Source of the DNA: Metopolophium dirhodum
Lineage: Eukaryota; Arthropoda; Insecta; Hemiptera; Aphididae
Length of the DNA: 64,000 bases
NCBI RefSeq assembly: GCF_019925205.1
Contig: NC_083560.1
Span: forward strand, 103,816,083 to 103,880,082
Direction: 5' to 3'
Shown: positions 15,601-30,600 of the stretch, piece by piece
How the letters are laid out: the number at the start of each line of letters is the position of its first letter
How positions within the stretch are numbered: the stretch's first letter is position 1
Notes under the pieces: model-generated
What the model was told of the DNA's origin: nothing
The model's input: the letters and a program-made list of their open reading frames with translations, nothing else
Database searches by the model: none
Made by a program: the position numbers and the translations under genes

Positions 15601-18600
15601 CGGTTGCGTAATGATTATTACTTGGTTGATCATTGTTTTGGTGTTGTCGATCACGTAAGAGATCAACGGCAACTTGAGCAATTGATTCACGCCGTCCATT
15701 ATCTCCAGTCTGAGGGCGTTCATTTCGGTCGCTGAAATCATTTCAAACACACATCACATAAATGAACGCACACGTCATATAACACGTCTGTCTGTTTGAC
15801 ATATACAACAGCGTAGCGGTAATATGCAAAGTGAAACTTTCATACGCGAAATGCCTACACCAGCATCATGTCTTAATGTTTTTCGACGGAGTACCAAAAA
15901 TGATGTACGTACACATACATTACACACATATACACTATAACCATATACTACAATACTAGATAGGTATCTATAGATAATAGATACCTAGGTTAGGTACTAC
16001 ATTCGTTTGACGTTTGTTTTCGTAAACGAGGGGATTGACATTTTGCTGGTAAAGTGAATAAATTATTCAAAAATCGTTTCGTAAAATATGTACCAGTGGT
16101 GGATAATGGAAAATCTAATACGAGTAACAACAATCCAAGATGTCGTGTATACCTACAGGCTACAATATGAAATATACAATAAGTACGAATTGTGTATTAT
16201 AATAAAGTAAGTTGTTGTATCTACGCTATATCGTTGATATAGAGTTTCTACTGGCATAATATATTATGTAATGGTATTAATAGTAATAACGTACTACGTA
16301 CCTATAATATAATATAAAGGGTGATTGTTTTAGAGGTAAACACTATCATTTGACATTGCCAAGAAAAGTATTGTTTTTTTTTTACATAATTTCAATGTTC
16401 GTCACTGCTAAAGAGTATTATTATTTTTTTAAATATATATTTTTTGCTATTTATAGTAAAATAGATAATAATTAAGCGTGCTTACTATATTTTATAGTAC
16501 CTATATTGAGCAGAGTAGTAACCGATATATTTTTGTGGAGTACCTTTGTAGTTGTATCCATCTACTCTGCTCATCAAAACGTTTTATACTTATAAGTTAT
16601 AACCATTTAATCAGTGCGGAGAATAGATAACAAAAATGTCATCTAGATAAGATATAGATAAATATAAATTTTAAAATACATTTTACTTTTATCTAAATAA
16701 TATTATGGTATGGATAAAACTAATTTTTATTATATTTAAATAACAAATTAAAGTACTTCTTTACCTACGTGAACATAAAGCAAGTAGTAACTAATAGTTA
16801 ATAGGTACATATGGCAATATGATAATATTATGTACTAATTAAAAAAAATAAAAATCTTTTTTTTTTTTAAATAAGTGGTTTTACAATGACCAAAAATTAT
16901 CTTTAAAAAAATGAATAAAAATACGCATTAAGACTTTTAAAGAAAACTAGTGATTAACTTTGAAAGAATCGTCGTGTATACGTTATTCAGTTATGGGATT
17001 TGTATGGGAAGGGAGTGTCGGATATACAGGAATTCGCTGTTGTCTTTTAAAAACAGCCCGGCGTGCTACTTTTGATGTCTGGTGAGATCAGCCAAATTAT
17101 TACTATCGCGGGATTTACTTAACCTTCATAATATGCATTTGTATTCTTTAGTTATAGATTAATTTGATATAGACATAATATTATAATATCTATATATGTA
17201 TAAAATATATTTTATGATAGTTCATACTTTCATAGTAGTACTGCAGTAAGTTATTATTACTTGTATTATTAGTTATTACTTAGAAGTAAGTATATTATTG
17301 TAAATTAATTTAATATTATAAATTACACAATGTTGGATATGATTTTAACATTTCGAATTCAGATAGTCGATACATTGAATGTTTAAAAATATAAAAACTG
17401 ATGAATTAATAATACATTTATAAGAGGAGGAGGGGCTCACCCCCTTAAATCAGATTCAAAAACGTCACAAGTAAGATACACTCAGATTTTTTTTAACGAT
17501 GGTTACGATATATTTTAGCTCCTTTGAATGACGCTATTGACGTCATCGTTGCTGAACGCACCTAATCTTATTGATGACGTGAAATAAAACCCACACAGAA
17601 TCTACTTAAAACAATTGTTTTGGACCTCGATATCTGTGTCAATACTAATAGTAGTGTTTGAAAATTTCATGAAATTTAAAAAAATGAAATATTTCAGTAT
17701 TTTAATACTTTTTTTTATTTTTAAATAAGTTTTATATTTACATATAATTGTCATAAATCACCTTCATAATTGTATGGTACCTAAATGTATACCTAACCCT
17801 TGGTATTATACAATTAAAATGGTATTCAAAGTTTTTAAATATTGTAATGTTTAAATGATACAAGTAGGTATATACAATAGTATACATGTATATTGTATAC
17901 CTACTGGATTCTTACATTAGAATTTAGAACACTTTGTGAACATTGTGGTAAAAAAAATTTCATTGTTTCACGTTTTTGTGAAATATTTCATACACTAACT
18001 AATAGTCTAAAATTTTAATTTCAAATATAACATCAAACATACATGACATATTAAATATTACTTCTTAGTTCCTAACACCGTACGATGTACGCAATACGCA
18101 TTCATTGGCATTTGGAAGTAATGTGTCAAGCGGGAAGTGAATACAATTAATTATTACACAGCACACGGAGCAGGTGAAAATCGATACAAATTTAAGTTAA
18201 ATTAAAATGAATAATTGAAAAAGTACAAAATGTATGTCGAAAATATAGTAATATTATGTGGGTAAGTAGTAGTTAGATATTTAATTTGTATAAATGCGTA
18301 TATTATATTTTATTATGTGTATATCACTATCGGGTTATTTTTGGCACAACTAGAAATTGTTGAAAACATTCTTTACGTGCAATTCGTATAAGGAAATCGT
18401 ACGCGTATGTACACGAAAACTAGTTTTTTTTTTGCAATCTTGTACGAATGGATTGATGCCAATATAATAATATAATAATGTGCTCAATGGAATGAGTAGG
18501 TAATTATGCGAACAAAATTGTTCTCTATTCCCCAAAGACTTCGGTGGAAACGTTAATATGATCGTACACAAGTTGAATCCATTCAAGTTTAAAATACATT

Positions 18601-21600
18601 AATATTACTTGCTATTTAACAGTCTATAATATTCAAGCTTGTATTTTAATAATTTTAATTATATATTTTGTTAATTTTATTAACAAACTACAAACTATAT
18701 TGCATGTTTCTATAATAATATATAATACATTTTAGTGAGTCTCTTGCATAAGGTAGGTGTGTATTTTATTATTATAATAAATTAATAAACTTTATAGGTG
18801 ACCTATGTTGCAAAGTGTGAATCATATAACAGTACAAATAACTACGTTAACATTTCTTGCATTAATTATATTATATTATAATACCTATCGTAAATCTGGT
18901 TTAAAGCTGGTTTTGCCGGGAAACGAAATAGGCCTGATTTATAAAAAATTGTGTACGAAAATATTATAACGTGTTGTCACTTAGTTGTCGTATCTAATTA
19001 ACATTGTTAGTATTGAAATCGTGTTTTAATATTTAACGTAGGTATAAGCGTAAATAAATTGTAATTGGAATATTATAAAATGTATATGAATATTATGATA
19101 CGCATATTATTTTGTATACCTTTTAATTTTTTCCAGGTAACACTACATATTTACATTTCACGCCTGGATTACGATGGATTGAATCGGGACTTTTTTTACA
19201 AGCTCGAGGGTAGGTACCTAAAATCTAAATACATATTTATAGGAAAATTCTATATTTTTAACTCTCCTAGAAAGGGCAGCAAGCACAGAAATACTTGTAT
19301 ATTTCTATAAATATGAATATCTATTTTTTTGTATACCCTGTTTGGGCTGGTCTAATATTTTAAATTTATTTTTACTTCACAAGTATGGTTTCAAAATCAA
19401 AACTTACTAAATGAGCGAGCCATTTCAAAAAACATTTTTTGTTTAAATTATTTTATATTAATTTGTTTTTAGCTAAAATGTAGGCAGGTACTAATTATAT
19501 ACATTATATCTTACATATATATTATTAAATATTTTATTTATATATTACAATAAATTCATTATAACTGTTATTAAATAATAATGATAATAATACAAACTAG
19601 AGATGTTCCAAATATTCGACATCATCCCCCAAAAAATTTAACTATTTATGATTCAATTTGAAATGGCTCTCAATTAGTCAATTTTTATTTTGTTATTAAA
19701 TTGTTAAGTCAAAATTACTTTTAAATAAAATAACAGGCCTACTTCAGTATGGTATCAAAAATAGATAATACTATTTATAAAAATACAAGTATTACTAGTT
19801 ATTTCACTCTACTGGTTTCTGGAAGAGTTCAAAATCACAGCTATCTTATAAATATGTATTTACTATTTATAAGTACCTATCCCATAGCTTGATAAAAAAA
19901 GTCCCGAACAAATCCAACAAAATTCATCAATGAAATGTAATGTTATGTGAAAAAATGATCAAGTTTTATAATAGGTAGGTACATACCTAATATTGTAGAT
20001 TTTCTTATATTTTTACGGCATTTCGATTGACGCTAGTTATTATAATTCTCTTTTTTTATATATAAGTATATAAAATATTATAAATCCTTTTAATGTTTAA
20101 CTTTTATAATACCTATATTTTATAAGTGAAAACGACACTTGGTTTTTATCTTTATGAAAGTCTGCGTAGTAAGTACCGAATGACAAAAGCAATTTAAAAA
20201 AATTTTCTGTGACAAAACTCACACCTTTACATTTCTATATAATATTATAATGCACCGTCAATACGATGTATAATTATTATTTAAATTTACGTAGTGATTG
20301 TTAACAGCATTGTTATATTTTGTTCGCCGAGTGTTATATATGCACCTATACAAGTATTTAGGTATATATTTTACAGCGTGCCACTATAAAATCAAATAAT
20401 CGAATGCATAGAAGGCCCAACAGTTGTATAGAAAACTATACTTTAACTTTATTTCAAATACCTATTATTAAATATATTATTTTGGTTTATAAACAAATGT
20501 GTTTGACATGCCCTTTCACCCAGTAACTTCAATTTAAAATTAACATTGTCATAGTCCATATAGGTAACAATATCGTTATGTCGACATATTGTCATGACTT
20601 GAAATGCCACAGAACAATTTTATTTAGATATTACTGCAGTAGGTACGATATAAATACTTGACGCATTAATTCATTACATATGTATTTTGCATATTGTACA
20701 GATAATAATACTATTACTATTATATCATACGATATCTGTGTAGAGTAGGTATAGACAGTAGGTTCAAAGATATAGGTATATATTAAAATGTCCATATTTA
20801 GGAACCGATAACTTTAATGCTTAGACAAACTATTGAAGAAAATTATATAACGATGAACTGTAATCCCTTTTCAGTGACCTAGTATATTGAAATAAATAAA
20901 AAGAAGAAAGTTAGTTTGGTCAGAATATTTCTGGAGGAAGCATGATTCGATGATAAGAAAGGTAATTCAGGAAAACCCAATAGGTAGGAAGGAAACCTCT
21001 CGAAAGACCACGGTTAAAGTGGGAGTGTAAGAACTGCGTAAAAAGGGATACTGCAGAACCAAATAGTCATTGGCTGGAAATAGCGGAGGATAGAAGTAGA
21101 GGGTTTGGTGAACGGTACGATCTTAAATGGCTGAGATCAAAAAATAAGAAGAAGGAATCAAAAACATAAACTGAAATTATAGTTTCAAAGCTATTGTGTA
21201 GATATGGACATAGGTACCTATATTATAGGGATTTTTTTTGTTAGTAGGTATTTAAAGTTTAAATTTTGAAAAAATTTATCAAACTCTCGAAAATTTTCAA
21301 ATTATTTTGTTATAAACTATACAATTTAACCACTTCCTACATTTTACCTGTGGCCATTCTTAATGTGGACATTTTTACCGACTACCGTTGCATATACTAT
21401 ATACCTTTTAGACTAGCAACTATTTTGTTTTTAATTAATTTCGTTTTACTTTTTATCAACCTCAGTCTTACGACGATAATAATTTTAAATCGTTATTTTA
21501 AAAATTACTAAGATAATTAAATTTATATTAATATACAAAATATTATACATTTTAATAATTCAGAGATTAAACAAATTATGTTCAAGGTCTTTCCGCGCAT

Positions 21601-24600
21601 ATTGCTTCCGCGCCTACCTTCCTCGTCTGGATTACTATTATATTATATATACAAGCAGTTTTATTATAACTCATAGTTCATATTATAATGTACTATGTAG
21701 GTAAATACTCCAGAGTAATAAAAATAAACTATTTTCATAACATTTTTAATGTGGGCTTAATTCGAGTTGTGCTCTAAAATGAAATTGTGTATTGAATATA
21801 TTATTATTTCGTTATTATATAATGTAGGTAATGCAAAAAATGCATCGTATTGGGATATTTAATGTAATATATGATCTTATATACAATATAAATTATTTCA
21901 TGTCTTTAAGTTACTTCCCTCGTTATACATAATATTTATTTAAATTTCAGTACTACAAATTTGAAAAGAGAATTTTTCTTCAGATTTCATACTATCGGAA
22001 TTAACTGTCTATGTGTCAACGTACCAAATGTTTTTACAATATTCCAAATTTACAATAAATACAAAATGTAATAATTAACTGTAACTCATTAAAGATAAAT
22101 ACAAATGCACACAATATAATACTATGCATCTACATGTCACAAACATATTATAAACATCTCCTCTCTTTTCCTGGCTTATTTGTCTACACAAATCGATCCA
22201 AATAGGATTTTCCTCGATTTATTAAACACTAAATATTTAGTTACCACGGTATTACACATTCATTTTACAAAATGTATGCTAGTTTACAATAATAAAACAA
22301 TGATGTATTACATATACTTGCATGAGGATGATTATGAATTACGTAAATTCCCTATTCAGTATAAACTACAAAATGCACACTGTTATTGCGTATGATATAA
22401 TGTGTATATTGCACATAACTCATATTATTTGTATTCGTATTTTTTCGCTTTACATTAACATTGTAAAATTTGCCAACTTTAATGCGTCTGTTTTTATGTG
22501 GGATAATGGCTTTGGTCATTGAAATGACTACCCATGTGACTGCGACACAGTTGATCGTCTCGGAAAATATAATTTCCTAGACGGTTAAAAACAAAATGTT
22601 GATTTCACAGTAGATTAAGCTCATTATATTGCTTGATTCAGTGTTATTGGTCCCCCCAATCGCGATTTAAGTATTGAGCGAGCGGCGCGGCGTTGCCCCA
22701 ATGTTTATCGCTATAATATCTGTCGGACAGAAGCGATATAATTATTTCTTATAACACACACGATCAAACGGCGTAAACGCGTATGGTCCAATGATGTTAG
22801 CTGAAGCATTGAAGGCAGGGAGGATGGATATATGGCAATCGCCACCCTCCTTGTATCGGTTTTTTGCTTTACTGGCTGCTCCCGTCGATTCGACATATTG
22901 ATAACTTTCGACTTTAGTGCAATTATTATAATAGACATGTTTTCTGTTTGTCGTCTTTATCGTATTGATCTCATTCAATTTTGAGCGAACATAAAGCAAA
23001 ACTGGTGAAGAAAATATCTTATTACGCCACCACACTTAACAATAATCCCGTCATTTTTGATAATAAAAACTTACCATGGTGAAAAAAAGTCTTATCTATA
23101 CCACGGAGACATTGGATATCATTGGTCATAAAATTATTTTCTATCGCTAAATGATTAAATTCACTACTAATCCGTGTCAGTAGAGTGCGTTAAGTTATTT
23201 TCACTAATAAATCATATTTTATTTTAGAATTAAATGAATTTAAGTAATTACTTAATATCATAGGAAAAATATAAGAGAGGGTATGAGGGTGATTAGCACT
23301 CAAAGTTTTTAAATTAGAACCGTCGTAATTTATGCAATTTATGGACTACATGAAAAAAGGGCCTTCAGCCTCCACATTTTTTTTCATTGAAATCCGTCAC
23401 TGCTTATTATAATGATACACTTGTGTCTAGTGTTGGAACAAAACTATTTATTCTTTATATGGCACCATAACTTGACCGTATAAAAATATCATTGATTATA
23501 AGTGAGAATAAATACTTCAAACTGTTCATATTATTATATTGTGAGCCTCAAAAGTTACTATATGTTCAGTCGAAAACTGTGTCATGTTTACATTTACAAA
23601 GATATAGTCGATGTATATAGTTATAATGTATAATGTATACAATGATATATATTTATATATATTATATAGAAAGAGAAAGAGAAAGAGAGTGAGAGAGTTG
23701 AGTACTCACCGAATGGTATGAGAGGATAATATTTAGTCTTGATGACGTCGTACAATATTGTGCAGTATTTTTTTAGATTCGTAAATAAATCATTTTGCAT
23801 AAGATCTTTATAAAATTTGTCCAAGTCTTGTGTCATATTTTGAGTGTGCGCGTAATACGGCGATTGCATAAGTTCTTGCTGTCTTGCGTACAAAAACTCT
23901 GTTGTATCACAAATCCGTATAAACAAAAAAATAATGTTCATTATTAAATGTGTTATTAATTAAATAATTCATTTGAATATGATTATTGTTAGTACAACTC
24001 ACGAATGACGTGTTTTGTAGCTGATACGAAAACAGCTTCGATGTGATGGAAAATCTGCACCACAGTCGGCTCGATGGTTTTCAAAACATTGCTCCAATAC
24101 GCAGCTACAGTGTTCGAAGATTCTTCCAACATACTTTCAACATATCTTATGAACGATATATGAACGTCACGTATCAACTGGTTAACAAAAATGTAGTTAG
24201 CCAATAACCGATGATGTTTTACTTAAATCGAATAAAAATGTCTCTATCGTATAATATTATTGTCAAAATATATAATATAATCAGTATATTCACTTTGTCA
24301 TATTTAACCATGGAGCTATTGATAAAGTCTGAAACGTAAACAAAGGCTTCGCCTTCCATCAATCGTTTCAACATTTTACCGAATTCTTCGTAGGCCATTT
24401 TTATCTGCAACCAAAACAATAAAATATAATAATTTTTATTAGAAGACAGTTATCATATTGTCACCATTATCGTGGTATTATAAGATATTGCTGTCATTGT
24501 GTTTACTATACTATAAGTTTATTCTTGACCAACGAAACGCGAACGTGACATGTTATATATATCAAATATAACGTAAACTTCGACAAATTTCATATTTTTA

Positions 24601-27600
24601 ATGCATTTATAACGCTTTTGGGGCATCCAAATCGTGCACGTCTTTTACGTACCTACATGCTCTAACATTTTAAACATTTATATGTTTTATTTTGTATGTT
24701 CTTGTATAATTTGAAAACATTTTTTGCTGTTTTTCAGAAAAACTTATTAATAAATTATTTTAGCCTATATAATTATTTAAAGCAAGCAATAATCAACCAC
24801 ATAAACTTATTATTTATTTTTTTCAAGAAACGCGTGTACGCGTGAACGAATTGATTTTTTTAGAACAATCAGCCTACAAGGATCCGGACCCCGTGAGGTC
24901 TGGACTAAACTTAACACAGTTTCTGTGGTACGACCGTGTAGAAGAACTAAAACGTATTAATTAAAAACCACTGCGATGAAAAAACATCAGAACTATAGCC
25001 AAGTACTTAGTATAGCTTATCGAGTAAATACGTTTCCATTAAAAACAATACTATAAAATATTGTAAAGCCTGAGAAATTGACAATGTTATATAGGTATAA
25101 AAACGCCACAAGCAATAATGATTCTCATAGAACTAATTATACAATACAAGTTTTGTTGTTCCTAATCGTATTTATTATATATTGTATATTTGATATTATT
25201 TACAATATGCAGATTAGTTATTTGTGTTTCCGTTTTGTTACATAAATATTTATATTATTTTTGATATTACATACACTTCTATGCAAAAAAGATATTCGGT
25301 TATAGAAGTTTTAATGTGTTTCTTAAAATATGCCAACTCCGAAGTCATTGGGTTTAACGCTGTGGTGCTATCCACCTTAATATTATTATGTATTATGCTT
25401 GTATCCATTCAAATATAATAAAATAATACTAAATATTAGTATACCTAATTAAGGTATCTTCTATTTGCATCGGTTTGCTGAACATATAGAGTAGGTAGTT
25501 CTTACATTTATTTTCCTAATGGCGCATTATTATAGCTATACTAAAAGTTGGTACACATTCAATAAACTTTTGTCCTTTCAATAACAAGAACTTCAATGTC
25601 CAGGAAAAATGAACGCCGCAGACCAAACAAATATTGAAATATTTACAATAAAATATTTAAATACATATTTGTATTATTATTTCTTTCCTAGAAAAATGTT
25701 GTAGGTATCTCGAGTATTTTTTATTAAAATAAGTTTTTTTATATTATTTTTTAGTTTTTATGGATATAAATTAAAGAGTTCAAATGTTGTGGGGGGCACC
25801 TATATTTGGAAATACTGGACTATTTAGACATTTACGATTGTTCAACATTTATGGTTTTCGATATTATTCTAAAAGAGGATTTCTTACCTGCGTTCTAGGT
25901 ATAAATGTATAATAAATTATTGTGTATTTTCACTCAAAATTGTGAAAAAATATCACACTTTCTGCCTGGAATTTATATCTAGTTCGATCACATATAGTAT
26001 CACAACACAAAATAGTATGACCCATTTCGAGTTGTAACATTATTCTTACCTAATCGATGTCTTAGCTCTAAATAAGAGGAGTCGACCTCCCTAAAGAAGT
26101 TCAAGAGGATAGAAGAATACTTTAAACGAGACCATGTCAAATAACAATGTAGTACACCGTTTAACATAACCTTAGATGTTAGATTGAATTATTTTGACGA
26201 ACGTATAACAATTAATAAATCCTACCATCTTAGGTTGAAAGGTCTACAGTAAACTGACTCGACATAAAAATGGAATTCTATCAGTTTTAAAAAACTCCTT
26301 AGTCTATCCAGTGGCGGATCCAGGGCTTAATTTTAGCGGGGGCATGGAGGGGGCAAAAGTACAAAAAGTACATACATTTGCTACAAAATTGGCTAAACAC
26401 AGTGTAAAACAAAGGGAAACTACGGCGATTGAGGGGGGCAAATGCCCCCTTTGCCCTCCCCTGGATCCGCCACTGAGTCTATCTTACTAGTATTTATTCA
26501 TACTAGTATTCACAACAATAATTGAACCATTAATTAAGAATAAGTAGTTTTGAAATGTGTTCATCATCACCTATTACTTATTAAAGCAGTAAAATTCTAT
26601 ATACTTTTCAAAATTACCGGGAGGGGAAGAAAAAAACAATTTTTAGGCATAGCCTGCTTTTTTTTTTTGTTGCATCTAATTTATAACGAATAACAGCAGA
26701 CTTAACATTTTGATTAAAAATGTATGATTTTGTAATAACTTTAAAGAGTAATACAACAATAGCACTGGCTGAAAAATATGGTGAAGTCAATAAATTAAAA
26801 TCGATCATAAACAGAATAGTATAATAGTAGCCAAGTAAAAGTACGAAAAACAAATTCCTTAGTAGCACAAATCAATTAAGTGGTTTGCTATAGAAGCAGC
26901 CTGATAATATACACCAGCAAACGCTAATTGTGACACATTGAAAATTCATCGACGGACCCATACGGGTGAGTAACCAAATGCGACAAGTCATGTCAAGGGA
27001 CAATTTAAGTTTAAATTTTAAATTTTAAATTATAATAGTTAATTAAATAATTATTTTTTAAGTTTAAATTGCAAGAAAATGTGTGTTAATAAAGTCATAG
27101 GTAATCCAAAGAAATCGGTACCTAATCCGAACGACCCCTTTTACCTATCCCGTTCGGATTAACGAGACCCTATTTCAGTACCTATGTAATAATTTTTGTC
27201 CTAATCAATATTTATATTTTTTATATTTATTTTAACCATTATTAGTAATAATTAATATTTATAATAATTAAGAAAAAAATTAAAAAATATTAATTATTAG
27301 AAGATCGACGGTATTGTTTTTGTTATCTAAATTTTCAGAAAAATCAGGAGCATATTCTGGTAAAACAGCGTATACATCTACTGAAAAATCAAATAGCAAT
27401 ACCGAATACAAGATATGCAGACGCCCTTTTAAAAACTAAAATAATCTACATGGAACTGTTGAAAGGGCTTTTACCACACCGAATGCATGCTAATTGTTTA
27501 AAACCTTCACAGTTTATAAGAATAATTATGATTATTGGTGTTTGTATATTACCAGATTGAACAAAGTGGTTTTACTAGGTTACACACTGAACATCACTTG

Positions 27601-30600
27601 TATTGGTAACACTTAATAACAAATTTTTCTCCAATTTCATATTATCAGTTAACAATAAACCGACAAGTTAATAGATACAATATAGTATAATGTATAGATA
27701 TACAAATACTGCATAAAATTAAAAGGGCCTTTGTAGAAATGAAAATGTTAAAAGGACTTATACCACTATTATTATATGTTTTTAGAAGGGCGTTTATAAA
27801 ATTGAAATTGTTAAAAGGGTCTACACCACATACATTTTTTTTAGATTCTGAGCGGAGCGAGGAATGTAATGGTTTTACAATGATGTTTATTTCTTTTTCT
27901 TTTTTATTCTGTAAAACTTTTATCCCTCTAAACTTGCTCAAAAGTATCAAGTATAGTATCTTTTCTGAAAGGTAATGTTCTTGAGCTGGTACTTTAGAAA
28001 GGTCATTTCTCGATTTTCGAAACACTACTCGAAATAAATGCGGTTAAAGAAGAAAAAACGTACGATTTCACGATTTTATAATATTAAATAATTACGGACG
28101 ACGTTTTCTACCAGAAATATTGCTTCAAATGAAAAATGACGAGAGATATTTTTTGTTATATTTTGGATTTTGTTCCTTACACTTTAAAGTTCGGACAGTT
28201 TTAGCTATTTTTGAGCTATTTATAGACATTTAAATTTTGGGAGTTTTTTTGTTGTAATTCGGTTAAAAACATTTGTAAAAACTTGAAATTTGGGTTGTTT
28301 ACTTATATTAGCCTTACCTTAACATGGTAAAATTTTCAAAACATTTGAGCGACTTATGAGCTTTTTCTTTTATTTTATATTTTTTTAATTTTTATGATAT
28401 TTCATAATTATAAATTATAATCATAATTATATAAATTACCTATTTATATCAATCGTTCTTAAGCTGTTCTTAAAACGCTTTGTTTATCACCATAGAGACG
28501 AATAAAATTAAAAAAAAAAGATTCCCTCGTCCACTCAGAATCGTTTTTTATCGAATGCAATCATTGCAATCAAATCGAATACAGTAAAATTACACTATCC
28601 TGTCCGAGACCCGAGGCCATTGTATAAATGAAATATCACTCACGTTGTCGATAAACCAAACTATAGATTTTCTGATGGTTTGCCCAGTGTCACCTAATGC
28701 AGTCCATATTTCGTTGACGATCTGCGGTAACGATCCCATTGTGTCACTAACAAACGGAAAGAATAAGTATATTAATATTAGAAAAAAAGTTATTAATTAT
28801 TGTTGCACCGCTAACGGTAGGTAGATACACCGTGCACAAAAAAAAAAACGATTAACGGCGATACAATAATCGTATAACACATTTGACTTCTACAGTGCAT
28901 TTTCTACACTCACATAAACGACATGTCTTCCATCATTGCAATGTACAGCCCGTGGATATCTTTCAAATAAAACTCATTCGCGTTGTAAGATTTATTGAAC
29001 ACCTTTCTGAAATACGCCAAATCTTCTTCTAGTACGTGGAAATTGCTGCACAAATTATGAATAGTGTGAATAAATTTAGAATAAACAATATTCATAAAAA
29101 AACACTTTATACATATTATGCAGGCTGATCCATTTAAGTGTATATTCTCATTATTTTGAAAAGTTTTAAGTTTTTTGAAAATGTTTTTTTTTCTTAATTG
29201 TATGTATGTCAGAACAATACTTAAAAATAGTATATTGTGTGGCAAGGGTGGAAAGTCAGCTATTTCAGTTGCGGGCGATGTGTGGTATACGGGACCCAGG
29301 CGAGGGCCGCATTCGCCCAAGACTGAAATTGCCTTCCCGCACGAGCCACACATACTATTTGTTGTCACACCTCTGCGTTCATCGATCACGGCAAGGGTAA
29401 TGCAGCGATCTATGCAACAACTAGACCATATTTCTACAAAAACAATATTTCATGAAAGAAACGATTTGGTTTTATTTATTTTAAGCGTCACGCATGGAGG
29501 TTATAATATGAATATAAGATGTAATCAAAAGTTTATGTTTTGCTAAGGACCATTGGTCTAGATTTCAGTATCTGGTTGTACAGGGGATACCCGTTTGTAT
29601 GTGCGCCTAGCACTTTTGGGGATTTCCATTTTACTGTCCGGCACTGTTGGGGATTTCCACTTTACCACCCGGTACTTTTTGGGATTTCCATTATCGAAAA
29701 CCAAACTTTCGGTGCAGGCGTGATAAAAAATATTTCATATTTCTTTATCGTTATTATTTTTAAATAATTTTAAACAATTGACAGAATATATTTTACATAG
29801 CATAACATATTTCTTGAAGTAAATCGATACTTATGTAAAAATCAAATTTCAAATGAGTTAGTTAGTTAGGTATTATTTGTTACTTATAATAGCATTCAAA
29901 GGTTTGAAGAATGGAAAAGAGTGGCACAGGAATACACCAACAAATTATGGTCCACTACTCCGCTCATCAATACAATTTAAATAAGTATAACCAATTAATT
30001 ACTCGTTTGAAATTCGATTTACTTGTACCAAAATACTTCGAAATATATTCTATTTTGGATTATGAAATTAAAAATGTAAGCGGCCAATGGTCATTCAAAA
30101 AAGTAAAAAGTAAAATAATGATAAGTGATAAATATTAGTATAATACAATACTTGGGGGCCAAGGAATGTGAAAGCGTACGGCTCCCATGTAAGGATGAAA
30201 CCACAAAAAAAAAACAATACAATACAGTTTTTCAAAAATATAACTTTTTTTTCAAAAATTTGACGTTATAACATCAAATTATCTACCTAAAAATAATTTT
30301 TGTAAATCCGTTAAAACGTTTTGAAGTAATGAGTGTAGATGCTTCAATGGGTCACGAGGGTTATTATAGAAATAATGTTACTGGATGTTAGATTTAATCT
30401 TAATGTATATAATAAAAGATAAATGGTTCTGAATTCTGATAGATATATTACCTGTTCTAAGGATATTTTATAATTTATTAATATTACAACAGTCTAGGAA
30501 ATAAGTAAATAGGTATATATTTTTCTGTTGGTAATTCGGTATATTGAACTAATTGTTGATAAAAACATCAAACATAATATTATATTATTAATTATTATGA

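Larger units (their letters stand above)
15732..23709 (-). other. Largest intron, between exons 36 and 37 (8.0 kb)
   Basis: Mostly AT-rich sequence. It contains the non-LTR retrotransposon fragment at 20984-21168 and a GC-richer patch at about 22520-22900 with two short hairpins. An unassigned 97-codon frame lies at 22742-23035 on the minus strand. A consensus CRE-type octamer TGACGTCA lies near 17538. Confidence 0.55.
24405..28643 (-). other. Intron between exons 33 and 34 (4.2 kb)
   Basis: Contains the hAT MITE at 26309-26475 and the dispersed-repeat block at about 27420-28550. The remainder is AT-rich with no recognised feature. Confidence 0.6.

Noticed and set aside
17530..17575. CRE-type enhancer (TGACGTCA and nearby GATGACGT)
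   Set aside because: A single octamer in 64 kb is close to chance, with no supporting context.
29911..30138. 75-codon plus-strand frame starting MEKSGTGIHQQIMV
   Set aside because: No recognisable family and no coding signature; nested genes need stronger evidence.
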